64,000 nucleotides of DNA from CAVPDA01 sp963702495 (lineage in GTDB: Bacteria > Pseudomonadota > Gammaproteobacteria > Burkholderiales > Rhodocyclaceae), in the NCBI GenBank assembly GCA_963702495.1, contig CAVPDA010000019.1, positions 248,001 to 312,000 of the forward strand. Direction: 5' to 3'. This document shows positions 25,258-35,129 of this stretch, piece after piece (positions within the stretch are counted from its first letter, which is position 1; each line of letters starts with the position of its first letter). The notes under the pieces are model-generated. The model saw only the letters and a program-made list of their open reading frames with translations. It was not told where the DNA came from and ran no database searches. The translations under genes were made by a program, and so were the position numbers.

Positions 25258-25288
25258 GGGACAGGGCAAGATAAACGGGGTCTGTCCC
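25258..25288. repeat. inverted repeat GGGACAG/CTGTCCC
   Basis: Seven-base arms (25258-25264 and 25282-25288) flank a purine-rich loop that includes AAACGGGGT. Similar GGGGACAGACCCC-type sequence is often found near RAYT genes in betaproteobacteria (recalled, not checked). It lies just upstream of hicB. Confidence 0.45.
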
Positions 25289-25301
25289 CTATTGTTCCTC
25301 A

Positions 25302-25763
25302 TCACGTTATAAGTCCAAGCCGCCGAAGGAGCAAATTCCACTCTCGCATCACCTCGGTTGCCACAACCTCGGCTGTAGTCTGTGACCCGTCGGCCAAAGT
25401 GAGGACGCGTTCCTGAAGGGCAGGCCCCGGATGACCTAGCATGATTGTGACCTTGCGCTCGGTAAATTGCGCATCCTCGTTGCGAGGGCGCGTGAGTGCC
25501 ATGTGCTTTGTTCCGTTCGCGAAGTCGGCAGCAACGCGAAATGGCTGTACATTATTTACCTCCTGCTCAACCTGGTCGCGCACTTTGCTGGGCACTGAAG
25601 GGTCGTTCTTAATCCAGTCCTTCAGATGCCATGCGTCCTGAAAGAAATGGTAGATATCGTCGTCGTATAGCTCGGTATTGTTGTACGCCGCACTCAACTT
25701 CGCAAACCCTCGCTCGACTCGGCGCCACTGCATTTGCCAACCGTCAGTGGTCAGTACGGTCAT
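25302..25763 (-). CDS. first-cassette protein of unknown function, 153 residues
   Basis: It is the gene next to the attI-like core, so the first and best-expressed cassette of the integron. The sequence starts MTVLTTDGWQMQWRRVERGF and continues with YDDDIYHFFQDAWHLKDWIK, NVQPFRVAADFANGTKHMAL and ATEVMREWNLLLRRLGL. It appears soluble and helical, without signal peptide. The helical bundle with conserved His/Asp residues recalls HEPN-like folds, but that is only an impression. GC content is lower than in the chromosome around it. Confidence 0.6.
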   Translation of the reverse strand: MTVLTTDGWQMQWRRVERGFAKLSAAYNNTELYDDDIYHFFQDAWHLKDWIKNDPSVPSKVRDQVEQEVNNVQPFRVAADFANGTKHMALTRPRNEDAQFTERKVTIMLGHPGPALQERVLTLADGSQTTAEVVATEVMREWNLLLRRLGLIT

Positions 25764-25788
25764 GACCTTCCACCTTTCGCCTTTGGCA

Positions 25789-25795
25789 GCCTAAC
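25789..25795 (-). promoter_or_regulatory. attI-like core site GTTAGGC at the integron junction
   Basis: The minus-strand GTTAGGC is a perfect GTTRRRY crossover site. It lies 26 bases upstream of the first cassette gene and about 140 bases from the start of the divergent intI remnant. This is where attI and the first cassette join in integrons. Confidence 0.6.
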
Positions 25796-25816
25796 GTGTA
25801 GTGGACCGAAAAAGTT

Positions 25817-25832
25817 CTGTATAAAAACACAG
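25817..25832 (+). promoter_or_regulatory. LexA box upstream of the integrase remnant
   Basis: CTGTATAAAAACACAG fits CTG-N10-CAG with the AT-rich centre of the LexA operator. A possible -10 TATACT follows at 25842-25847. In many integrons LexA represses the integrase promoter so that cassette shuffling rises with the SOS response. The box survives although the integrase gene is broken. Confidence 0.7.
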
Positions 25833-25937
25833 CAGATGATGTATACTTGCTGGAGTGGCCGTCCAAGCTGTTGATTCTTCGTCGTAGGCGAGACTTGACG
25901 TGGCATCTGCTCCTGAAAACACGGCAGCCCGCCCCCG

Positions 25938-26571
25938 ATGCTGCTGGAGGTGGTACGGAATCGCATTCGCGCCAGGCATTATAGCCGCCGAACCGAGAAG
26001 GCCTATACATACTGGATAGGACGTTTCGTCCGCTTCACCGGCCGGCGCCATCCGCGCGAGGTGGGTGCGCCCGAGGTGGAGGCGTTTCTCACCGACCTGG
26101 CGGTCAATGGCAAGGTTTCCGCACCGACCCAGACGCAGGCGTTGTCCGCGCTGCTGTTCCTTTATCGGGAGGTGCTCGGGATTGACTTGCCCTGGCTCGA
26201 CGCACTGGTACGAGCCAAGCCTTCGAAACATGTCCCGACCGTGCTTACTCCATCCGAGACCAGCAGGCTGCTGGCCCGCATGGAGGGCATACGGCCTGAT
26301 GGCACGCCTGCTGTACGGCTCCGGCATGCGCCTCATGGAGTGCGTGCGCTTGCGGGTCAAGGATCTCGATTTCGAGCGGCGCGAGATCGTGGTGCGCCAG
26401 GGCAAGGGCGCCAAGGATCGGGTGACGATGCTGCCCGCATCTCTGGTGCTTCCGTTGCAGGAGCAGTTGGCCCGGGTACGCGTCCTGTTCGATGCTGACC
26501 GGCAACGTGGGCTGCCCGGTGTCGCGATGCCCACGTCCCGGGGCGTGGCGAGCCCTCTCGATCGGCTCTGA
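25938..26571 (+). pseudogene. intI: integron integrase, frameshifted and truncated
   Basis: The tyrosine-recombinase N-terminal domain is intact: RNRIRARHYSRRTEKAYTYW, FVRFTGRRHPREVG, TQTQALSALLFLYREVLGID. One base too many near 26295 shifts the frame. The next frame reads LMARLLYGSGMRLMECVRLR, with the first catalytic Arg, then VKDLDFERREIVVRQGKGAK and DRVTMLPASLVLPLQEQLAR. Homology stops at about 26515, so the HxxR and the nucleophilic Tyr are missing, about 120 residues. Divergent orientation to the cassettes on its left is the normal integron layout. Confidence 0.8.
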
Positions 26572-26771
26572 CAGCGGCGCCGACCGCCGTCGCTGCACTG
26601 GCACCGAAGCCACCAAACGCCGCGATACGTCCCGCACCGATCCGATCGGGTTTCCCGACTTGTGACGCCCGCCGAGCCGGACCGATGCGGCGCGCGGCCG
26701 CGGCAGACGGGCGCCCTGTGATGCTTCCGGTCTCGGCGGGAGCCTCGCGCTCGCGGCGCAGGTACGGTTGC

Positions 26772-27791
26772 TCAGTCGGAACTCACGATCGGGCAGTTCA
26801 CAATGAAGCCCGCAGGGCCGAAGGCGCTGCCGTCCGGGGCGGTGACGAGGCCCTTCTGCGCCAGATTGGTCACCTTGCCGAAATCGAACTGCCGCGTGTT
26901 GCGGCCGGCGGCGACAGCCGCCGCGCTCCAGGCTGCGGCGTGCACGTCCCACAGCGGGCTGTAGCGGCCCTGGGACGGATTCCAGGCGAGTACGTTGAGC
27001 GGGTCCAGGCCGTCCAGCAGCGCGGAATTGAGGCCCTGGCGCTGCGGATTGGCGGCGCCGGTCTGGCCATTGACGAAGGCGGCGAGGCTGGCGCGCGCCG
27101 AGTCCGTGCCGTCGCCGCCGGCGAAGGGCGCGGCGTCGAGCTTCGGCGCGTAGGTGACGTTCTCCACGGCGGCCGCCAGGGGATTGGAGGCGTCGGTGGA
27201 CAGGTACTTCACGAACCTGCCGCCCTGCACGCCGACGGTCTCCTGCAGCCGCACGGTGCGGGCGGCATAATCGAGCGCGGCCACCTTGTCGGCCCGGCCG
27301 CTGCGGTTGGCGACGTGGGGTGCGTTGCGGATGGTGCCGTCCGGCAGTTCGATGAGGGGACTGTAGCCCGCTTCGCCGACGGCGCCGGGCTGAAATTGCG
27401 CCGGCGGGAACCCGGTCGGGCCGGGCACCACCACGCGCTGCGGGCCGAAGTCCACGGTCGCCGGAAACTCGATGCTGCCGTCGCGCCCGACGGCGACCTT
27501 CATCGCCGCGCCCGAGCGGCGAACATTGGCGAGTTTCGAGGCATGGTTCACGCCCAGACGGACGGCATCCTTGCCGTCCGAGGAGTCGAGGACGACGAAC
27601 CACACTTCCTCCCCGGCCGGGCCGAGGCCGCGGTGCAGGGGCAGCGTAACCGTGTCGTCGGCATGTTCCACGGCGCTGGTGATGAAGAGGGTACCGCCGC
27701 CGGAGCCGGCGGAAGCGGCAAAGGGGGCGCAGAGGGCCAGACCGAGGGCGGCCGTGGCGAAGGTGGCGAGAAATCGGTTTCGATCGAGCAT
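26772..27791 (-). CDS. secreted protein of unknown function, 339 residues
   Basis: A signal peptide (LATFATAALGLALCAPFAAS, cut near ASA) precedes a mostly beta-type sequence: GTLFITSAVEHADDTVTLPL, YSPLIELPDGTIRNAPHVAN, ARTVRLQETVGVQGGRFVKY, RYSPLWDVHAAAWS, and a last Cys in FIVNCPIVSSD. The start follows CAAGGAGAACTGCG. It has its own promoter region with the TCACG direct repeats at 27869-27885, 78-94 bases from the start, as for the bufferin units. I recall similar proteins in many proteobacteria, without assigned function. It is probably periplasmic and part of the same regulon. Confidence 0.7.
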   Translation of the reverse strand: MLDRNRFLATFATAALGLALCAPFAASAGSGGGTLFITSAVEHADDTVTLPLHRGLGPAGEEVWFVVLDSSDGKDAVRLGVNHASKLANVRRSGAAMKVAVGRDGSIEFPATVDFGPQRVVVPGPTGFPPAQFQPGAVGEAGYSPLIELPDGTIRNAPHVANRSGRADKVAALDYAARTVRLQETVGVQGGRFVKYLSTDASNPLAAAVENVTYAPKLDAAPFAGGDGTDSARASLAAFVNGQTGAANPQRQGLNSALLDGLDPLNVLAWNPSQGRYSPLWDVHAAAWSAAAVAAGRNTRQFDFGKVTNLAQKGLVTAPDGSAFGPAGFIVNCPIVSSD

Positions 27792-28243
27792 CGCAGTTCT
27801 CCTTGTCGAAGGCTTGGAAGCGAACCGGATCGAACAGCCGGTCCGTGTGCGCAGTATCGAAACCAGGCATCACGGAGCGGTCACGGAAACATCGGATTTC
27901 GGTAAACTCTAAGCCGGCCGAGCGGAACCAAACAGGTTTGTCCGTTCGGGATGGCCGGAGAAACCCCCAATGTACGAACAAGGGGAGATCCCCCTTGTAT
28001 ATCCCCCCAACGGGTACCAGGGGGCAAGCCCCCTTGCAGATCCCCCGCAACCCCTCTTCCCACTCACGCTCTTCGCCGGAATTGCCACGACTTCGGCGTC
28101 AAGAGACTACGCCGCGGCGCAGCCCCGGCACCGCGCCGCGACAGTTGCGACGCGGCGGAGCGCAGGTTATAAGGTCGCCATGCGCCACCTTCCCGCTGCG
28201 GCGATATACAAAGGGACGGGGCGCCGCGCGAGGGGGATCTCCG
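27792..28243. other. gene-free stretch with regulatory repeat and GC-rich hairpins
   Basis: No convincing gene is present. It holds the half-site pair at 27869-27885, and two GC-rich hairpins at about 27976-28040: one with arms CAAGGGG/CCCCTTG and one with arms AGGGGGC/GCCCCCT. A frame that covers the region and continues into the next gene lacks protein-like sequence before 28244. Confidence 0.5.
27869..27885 (-). promoter_or_regulatory. half-site pair ATCACG-N5-GTCACG before the secreted-protein gene
   Basis: Plus-strand hexamers start at 27869 and 27880, an 11-base step, 78-94 bases upstream of the ATG at 27791. Sequence, spacing and distance match the arrays before the two bufferin units. 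Confidence 0.55.
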
Positions 28244-29509
28244 ATGAATCTGCGATGGAAACTGCTGCTCCCCATCGGCCTGTCAGGTCTGCTGACGGTC
28301 GCCTATCTGGCATGGGGCTGGCTTCCCGATGGCATGCTGTCCGCAGGGCGCGCGGCCTGGCCGCTGGCGGCGCTCGTCACCACCGCTGCCCTCACGCTGG
28401 CAGCCGGCATCGCGCTGGAGCGCTGGATCGGCAAGCCCCTGGCGCGCCTTGCGACGCTCGCACGCGACGCGGCGCAGGCACAGCGTCCGGCCGCGGATGC
28501 GCCTGCCGGCGACGAGATCGCGGCCTTGGAACAAGGGATCGAAGCGCTGCGCCAGGCCGCCGCCACGAGGCAGCGCGATGCCGACGAGGCGACGCAGCGG
28601 CGCAGGCAGATCGAGGCCGATCTGCAGTTGAGCGAGGAGCGCTACGCCCTCGCCCTGCGCGGCAGCAGCGACGGCCTGTGGGAATGGAATCTGCAGGGCG
28701 GCGGGATGCAGTTGTCCCCGCGCTGGAAGAGCATGCTGGGATTTGCCGACGGCGAACTGGACGGCAGCCGCCAGGCATGGCGGGCGCGCATCCATCCGGC
28801 GGATCTGGCGGCGGTCGAGGCCGCGCTGGAAGCACACCTCGCCGGCTCCAGCCCCCGCTATGAGCAGCAGTTCCGCATGCTGCACAAGGACGGCTCGGTG
28901 CGCTGGATGCTGTCGCGCGGCACGGCGATCCGCCATGCCAGCGGCAAACCCTATCGCATGGTCGGGCTCGATACCGACGTCACGCGCGTGCGGCGCATCG
29001 AAACCATTCTCGGCGAAGTCGCGGAAGGCACCGCGGGCGCCTACGGCGATGCCTTCTTCCGCAAGCTGGTGTGCCATTTCGCGCGGGCGCTGCAGGTTTC
29101 CTGCGCCTTCATCACCGAGTGCGCCGACTATCCGACGAGCCGGCTGCGCACCCTCGCCTTCTGGTCCGACGACGGATTCCTCGACGACTTCGAATACGAC
29201 CTGCCGGGGACGCCGTGCGAAACGGTGGTCAAGGAAGGCCGCACCTGCTTCCACCGCAAGGGGGTGGGCGCGATGTTTCCGGTCGAGGCGGGGTACGAAG
29301 GCTATCTGGGCATTCCCATCTTCGCCAGCGACGGCCGGGTGATCGGCCACCTCGCGTTCCTCGACACCCGGGAAATGGGCGACGACATGCTGGTGGACTC
29401 CGTCTACCGCATCTTCACGGCGCGGGCCGGAGCCGAGATGGAACGGATGATGGCGCTCGCCCTGCTGCAGCAACAGGCGGCGACGCCGGCGCCGGTGTTG
29501 CACGGGTAG
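28244..29509 (+). CDS. membrane PAS-GAF sensor paralogous to the one at 3456-4694, 421 residues
   Basis: The start MNLRWKLLLPIGLSGLLTV follows AGGGGGATCTCCG. Two membrane helices, a HAMP-like linker with coiled coil (EQGIEALRQAAATRQRDADE), a PAS-PAC domain (GLWEWNLQGGGMQLSPRW, LHKDGSVRWMLSRGTAIRHA) and a GAF-like domain (DLPGTPCETVVKEGRTCF, GYLGIPIFASDGRVIGHLAF) follow. No transmitter domain is attached. Shared features with 3456-4694 include RGTAxRHASGKPYRM and the GAF segment. It is convergent with the sigma-54 regulator gene at 29564. It may feed a diguanylate or kinase partner elsewhere. Confidence 0.8.
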   Translation: MNLRWKLLLPIGLSGLLTVAYLAWGWLPDGMLSAGRAAWPLAALVTTAALTLAAGIALERWIGKPLARLATLARDAAQAQRPAADAPAGDEIAALEQGIEALRQAAATRQRDADEATQRRRQIEADLQLSEERYALALRGSSDGLWEWNLQGGGMQLSPRWKSMLGFADGELDGSRQAWRARIHPADLAAVEAALEAHLAGSSPRYEQQFRMLHKDGSVRWMLSRGTAIRHASGKPYRMVGLDTDVTRVRRIETILGEVAEGTAGAYGDAFFRKLVCHFARALQVSCAFITECADYPTSRLRTLAFWSDDGFLDDFEYDLPGTPCETVVKEGRTCFHRKGVGAMFPVEAGYEGYLGIPIFASDGRVIGHLAFLDTREMGDDMLVDSVYRIFTARAGAEMERMMALALLQQQAATPAPVLHG

Positions 29510-29563
29510 CGCGACGCCGCGGCCGCGACGCCTCCACGCGCGGCCCATTCCGGAAGCATCGAC

Positions 29564-30906
<1,343 letters not shown>

Positions 30907-30910
<4 letters not shown>

Positions 30911-32376
30911 GTGTCTTGCAATGGCATGGGCAGACGCACGCGAAAGTGCGTGTCGCCGGGCTCACTGGCGACCGTGATGTCGCCGCCGAGCTGCGTCACG
31001 ATCTGGTAGGTCACCCACAGACCGAGGCCGTGACCGCCCTCGCGGCCCTTGTGGCTCCCCGTCGAGAACGGCTCGAACAGGTACTCCATGCGCTCGGCGG
31101 GTATGTGGGCGCCGTCGTTGCGCACGACGACATGCAGGTTGCCGCTGTCGCGATAGACGTGGCAGGCGAGCCGGCCGCCGTCGGCGACGGCCTGCACCGC
31201 GTTGAGCATCAGATTGATCAGGATCTGGCGCACCAGGGTCGAGGGCAGCGGCAGCGCTTCGATGATGTCGTTCTCCCACAGGAACTGCGCACCCTTGCGC
31301 TGGGCGTCGGCCTGAATCAGCGTATGCGTGTCCTCGACGTCCTGCCGCGTCAGCGGGTGGCTTTCGACCTTGGCCTCCACCAGCAGCGCCGCGACGGTGT
31401 TCTTGATCTGCAGCAGACCGCGCTCGAGCAGGCTGATGGTGCGGGCCGAGACCGGGTCCACCTTGCCGTGGTGCTTGAAGGTGTCGATGGCATTGAGCAT
31501 ACCGCCGAGGGGATTGTTGATCTCGTGGGCGATGCCGGCCGAGAGCCGGCCGACCGCCGCCAGGCGCTCCGACAGCATCACCTCGCCTTTGAGCGCCTCC
31601 TTTTCCCGCAACTCCTTCACCATGCGCTTGAAGGCGCTGCCGACCTGGCCGAGTTCGTCGCGCGACTCCTCGACCTTGATCTCGTCATCGTCGGGAATGC
31701 GCTCCGCCACCTGCGCCATGCTCCGGGCCAGCGTGACCATGGGCACGGCGAAACGCTGCGCCCAGTACCAGCTCGCCGGGATCAGCACCGCCATCACCAG
31801 CAGGGTGACCAGGGCCGCGCGCTGGGCGATGGCCAGGTAGCGCGGCAGGAAGGCGCTCTTCGAGTAGCCCATCACCAGGGTGCCGAGCAACACGCCGTCG
31901 GCCATGATCGGCGTCACCACGTAGATCTTGTCCGAGTCGGGAATCTCGACCGATCGCGCTTCGAATTCGGTGTAGCTGGCGGCGGCCTGATCGAGGGCGT
32001 AGAAATCGGGGTTGATGCGCCCCGGATCGGTCAGCACCGGATACTGGTTGGGCTGGGTCGAGACATAGACGCGCTGCCGCGGATCCAGCACCAGGACGAC
32101 CTCCGCCTCCTGCTGGGCGTTCTGGCGCGGGCTGGCCTGGAACGGCAGATTGATGATCTCGAAGGCGCGCCACACGTCGTCGTGGGTGAGCGGAGTGACC
32201 AGCGTCTTGGCCAGCAGGCGCCCCAGGCTCGCCGAATTGGCGATCAGATCCTGCTTGAGTTCGTCGTATTCGCGCAGGATGAGCGAAGCGGTGACTGCCA
32301 GCGCAGTGATGATCACCAGCACGCTGCCGCGCAGCGGAATCTTGTAGCGGAAGCTCAGATCACGCAGGCGCAGCAT
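30907..32376 (-). CDS. membrane histidine kinase with periplasmic domain, 489 residues
   Basis: The start MLRLRDLSFRYKIPLRGSVL is chosen because it gives a membrane helix at once and overlaps the upstream gene by 17 bases. A periplasmic domain of about 160 residues lies between two helices (SVLVIITALAVTASLIL and AALVTLLVMAVLIPASWYWA). HAMP, the H box (RLSAGIAHEINNPLGGML), N box (ILINLMLNAVQAVA) and G2 box (GREGGHGLGLWVT) follow. It pairs with the NtrC-type regulator and probably receives the ligand-loaded binding protein encoded just upstream. Confidence 0.9.
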
Positions 32377-33233
32377 GGCTGGCCGCGTCCACCGCCTTGA
32401 CCATGGCGGCGATGCCCTCGAAGAGCTTGCCCTCGCCGGCGGCGAAACCGTCGAGATTGAGCCTCTGCAGCAGCGCCATGCCTTCGCCATCGTCCGGCAT
32501 CCGCAGCAGCGCCCGCTGCAGATCCGCGAAAGCTTGCTTGGCGACGGGCTGTCGCGCGACGAAGGGCGGAAAGCCGAACTCGGGCGACTTGTCAACGATG
32601 CGCGTCTTCGCCGTCAGTTGGGGCTGCAGTTTTTCCAGCGTTTCCCACACGTAGCCGTCCACCGCGCCGCCCTGCGCCAGCCCCGCGGCCACCGCCTCCA
32701 CCACCTTGCGGTGCCCCCAGGTGAAGAAAGAGCGCCCGAAGAACGCGTCCGGCCGCTCGTGCAGCCGGACCAGGGAGTAGGTCGGATAGAGGTAGCCGGA
32801 ATTGGAATCGGGGTCGGAGTAGGCGAACACCCTGCCGCGCAGATCGAGGATCGAGCGCGTGCGGCTATCGGTTGCGGGAACGATCAGATAGGACCGGTAG
32901 AGCGGCTTGCCCCGGAACAGCGGCACCGCCAGCAGGCGCAGTTCGCCCATGTGACGCACGAACGGATAGCCGCACACCCAGGCGAAATCCAGTTCCCCCT
33001 GGCGCAGCAGATCGACGATCTCGCGGTAGCTGCCGCGCTGGAGGAAGCGCACCCTCTCCCCCACCCGCACTTCGAGGTAGGCGCGCCACTCGTTGAGGAA
33101 GGCGACCTGGTCGTCGAGAAAGACCGGCGTGAGACCGATGCGGATGGCACCGCTCGCCTCGTCGCGCTGCGCGATGGACAAGCCGCGGCAACGCCGCCGC
33201 AAGGGGTAGCAGCAGAACATTCCGGCGCCGCAC
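32360..33233 (-). CDS. PhnD-like periplasmic binding protein of a sensing trio
   Basis: The mature part is a PhnD/phosphonate-type binding fold: GAIRIGLTPVFLDDQVAF, LRQGELDFAWVCGYPFVRH, PLYRSYLIVPATDSRT, GRVFAYSDPDSNSGYLYPTY, FFTWGHRKVVEAVAAGLAQG. The natural start appears to be a GTG at 33233 giving the signal sequence MRRRNVLLLPLAAALPRL; one extra base near 33180 throws it out of frame with SIAQRDEASG. Without correction the protein would lack an export signal. Genes of this type next to a kinase and NtrC-type regulator (AioX, ArxX, TtrB-related) bind an oxyanion and trigger the kinase. Confidence 0.75.
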
Positions 33234-33324
33234 TTTTCCTCCTCCTGGCTGTGCGTTCTGTTTCGTCGATTCTAACCCCCGGCCGGGAACTTCCGGTGCG
33301 CGATGCGCATCCGCGCGTGCGCCG

Positions 33325-33374
33325 GGTTACGCGGACGTAACCTCCCGCACCGCAGCATGTTACGCGGCCGTAAC
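33325..33374 (+). promoter_or_regulatory. two palindromic upstream activator sites
   Basis: GGTTACG-CGGA-CGTAACC (33325-33342) and GTTACG-CGGC-CGTAAC (33359-33374) are near-identical palindromes with centres 33 bases apart, three helical turns. They lie about 60-115 bases upstream of the sigma-54 promoter, the normal place for an NtrC-family activator. The presumed binder is the regulator at 29564-30910. Confidence 0.75.
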
Positions 33375-33428
33375 CGTCGTCCCGCACCAAAGCCGGCACT
33401 CCCGCACCGAATCAGAGACTTGCGGCAT

Positions 33429-33444
33429 TGGCCCGGCGCTTGCT
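33429..33444 (+). promoter_or_regulatory. sigma-54 (-24/-12) promoter of the molybdoenzyme operon
   Basis: TGGCCCGGCGCTTGCT matches TGGCACG-N4-TTGCW at all but one base, with correct spacing between GG and GC. It lies 84 bases before the ATG of the iron-sulfur subunit. Together with the palindromes upstream it shows that the operon is switched on by the sigma-54-dependent regulator encoded divergently. Confidence 0.8.
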
Positions 33445-33527
33445 CGTTCTGGCTTGCCCTTCCCGCGCTCACCGGTCGAGCGCCGCGCGAAGGCTCGAAC
33501 GCGAAGCCAGCCACAGGAGTGAGCCCG

Positions 33528-34239
33528 ATGAGTGAAGAATTGAGACTTTCGCCGATCGAGACACGCGGCGTCGCCGGCAAGAAGCGCTATGCCATGGTGG
33601 TGGACGTGCGCCGCTGCATCGGCTGCATGGCGTGCCAGGTCGCGTGCAAGGCGGAGTACGACACGCCGCTGGGCGTGAACCGCACCTGGGTGCCGTACAA
33701 GGTGGTCGGCACCTATCCCAACGTCAAGAAGCATTTCCTGCCGCGTCTGTGCAACCACTGCGACGATCCGCCCTGCGTGCGCGCCTGCCCGGTGGATGCC
33801 ACGTACAAGGTCGAGGACGGCGGCTTCGTGCTGCAGCGCTACGAGCGCTGCATCGGCTGCAAGGCGTGCATGGCCTCCTGCCCCTACAACGCCCGCTTCA
33901 TGCTGCCGGCCCATCGCACCTACACCCAGATCACGAACGTGGTGGACAAGTGCACCTTCTGCTTCCACCGCGTGACGCAGGGGCTGGCGCCGGCCTGCGT
34001 GCAGACCTGCATCGGCCGCTCGCGGGTGTTCGGCGATCTCAACGATCCGACGAGCGAGGTCTCCTACCTGGTGGCAAAGAACGCGACCCAGGTGCTGCGC
34101 CCCGAGGAAGGCACCAAGCCGCACATCTTCTACATCGGCGCCGACCGCAACGTCACCGAACACGGCCGCGATCTGTACCGCAAGCCGGATGTCCTCGAAC
34201 AAGGACCATCGGGCGTTCCAGAAACACTTCCGGACGTAA
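33528..34239 (+). CDS. four-cluster iron-sulfur electron-transfer subunit (NrfC/PsrB-like)
   Basis: Sixteen Cys in four groups bind four [4Fe-4S] clusters: CIGCMACQVACK, CNHCDDPPCVRACP, CIGCKACMASCP and CTFC...CVQTC. The ATG at 33528 follows ACAGGAGTGAGCCCG. The open frame runs to 34316, but a shift of one base near 34190 gives a better end (RMSSNKDHRAFQKHFRT, stop at 34239) that leaves room for the ribosome site of the next gene. The subunit carries electrons between the molybdenum subunit and the membrane anchor. Confidence 0.85.
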
Positions 34240-34249
34240 GGGGACAGCC

Positions 34250-35111
34250 ATGGGCGACTACACCGTATTCCACGCCATTCCCTGGACGGGAAGCTACGCC
34301 ATCTACTTCTTCGTGATCGGCATCTCGGCAGCGCTGTTCTTCTTCTCCGCACTCGGCTGGTACAAGGAGGAATACAAGCCGATCCGCATGAGCGCGTTCG
34401 TGCTGTCCTTCGTGCTGCTGGTGGTGGGCGGCGTGCTGCTGATCGCCGACCTCTCCCAGCCCGGGCGCTTCCTCAACATCCTCAACCCGGCCTACCTCAA
34501 CTTCCATTCGCCGCTGGCCTGGGGCGGACTGAACCTGGTCTCCTTCGGCATCGTGGCGGTGCTCTACTTCCTCATGATGCGCGGCAACAACGAAGGCAAT
34601 GCGCGCAAGCTGGCGGTGCTCGGCTCGCTGCTGGCGGCGGGACTGCCGATCTACACCGGCTTCGATCTCACGGTGCACCAGAACCGCCCGGTGTGGAACA
34701 CGCCGCTGATGCCGATCCTGTTCCTCGGCCTGTCGCTGGTGTCGGGCGCGGCGGTGGCCTCCTTCCTGGCCAAGGGCGAGGCGAAGCTGCTCGCCTCGTT
34801 GCGCCAGATGATGCTGTGGTCGTCCGGCGGGGTAGCGGCGATGCTGATCTCGCTGCTGGGCACCACGGCCTACGGCGGCGTGGGATCGGAGCTGACCTTC
34901 ATGCTGCTGACCAGCGGCACCCTGGGACTGATCTTCGTCGGCATCGGCATGGTCGCCGGCGCTGGCGGCGCCGATCGTGCTGCTGCTGGCGCCCTTCGGC
35001 CGGCAGCAGGTGGGCATCGTGCTGGCAGCGCTGCTGCTGCTGGCCGGCGGCATGGCGCTGCGCTACGCCATCCTGGTGGGCGGCCAGATCGTCCAGACCC
35101 AATACTTCTGA
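34250..35111 (+). CDS. NrfD/PsrC-family membrane quinone-interacting subunit
   Basis: The start MGDYTVFHAIPWTGSYAIYF follows AAGGGGACAGCC. About eight helices are expected: FFVIGISAALFFFSALG, MSAFVLSFVLLVVGGVLLIA, LNLVSFGIVAVLYFLMM, PLMPILFLGLSLVSGAAVAS, GVAAMLISLLGTTAYGG. One extra base near 34963 must be removed to read the last helices (LAAPIVLLLAPFGRQQVGIV, LLLAGGMALRYAILVGGQIV) and the stop at 35109-35111, giving about 286 residues. It anchors the complex and exchanges electrons with quinone. Confidence 0.85.
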
Positions 35112-35129
35112 GATCGCGGAGGCACAGTC

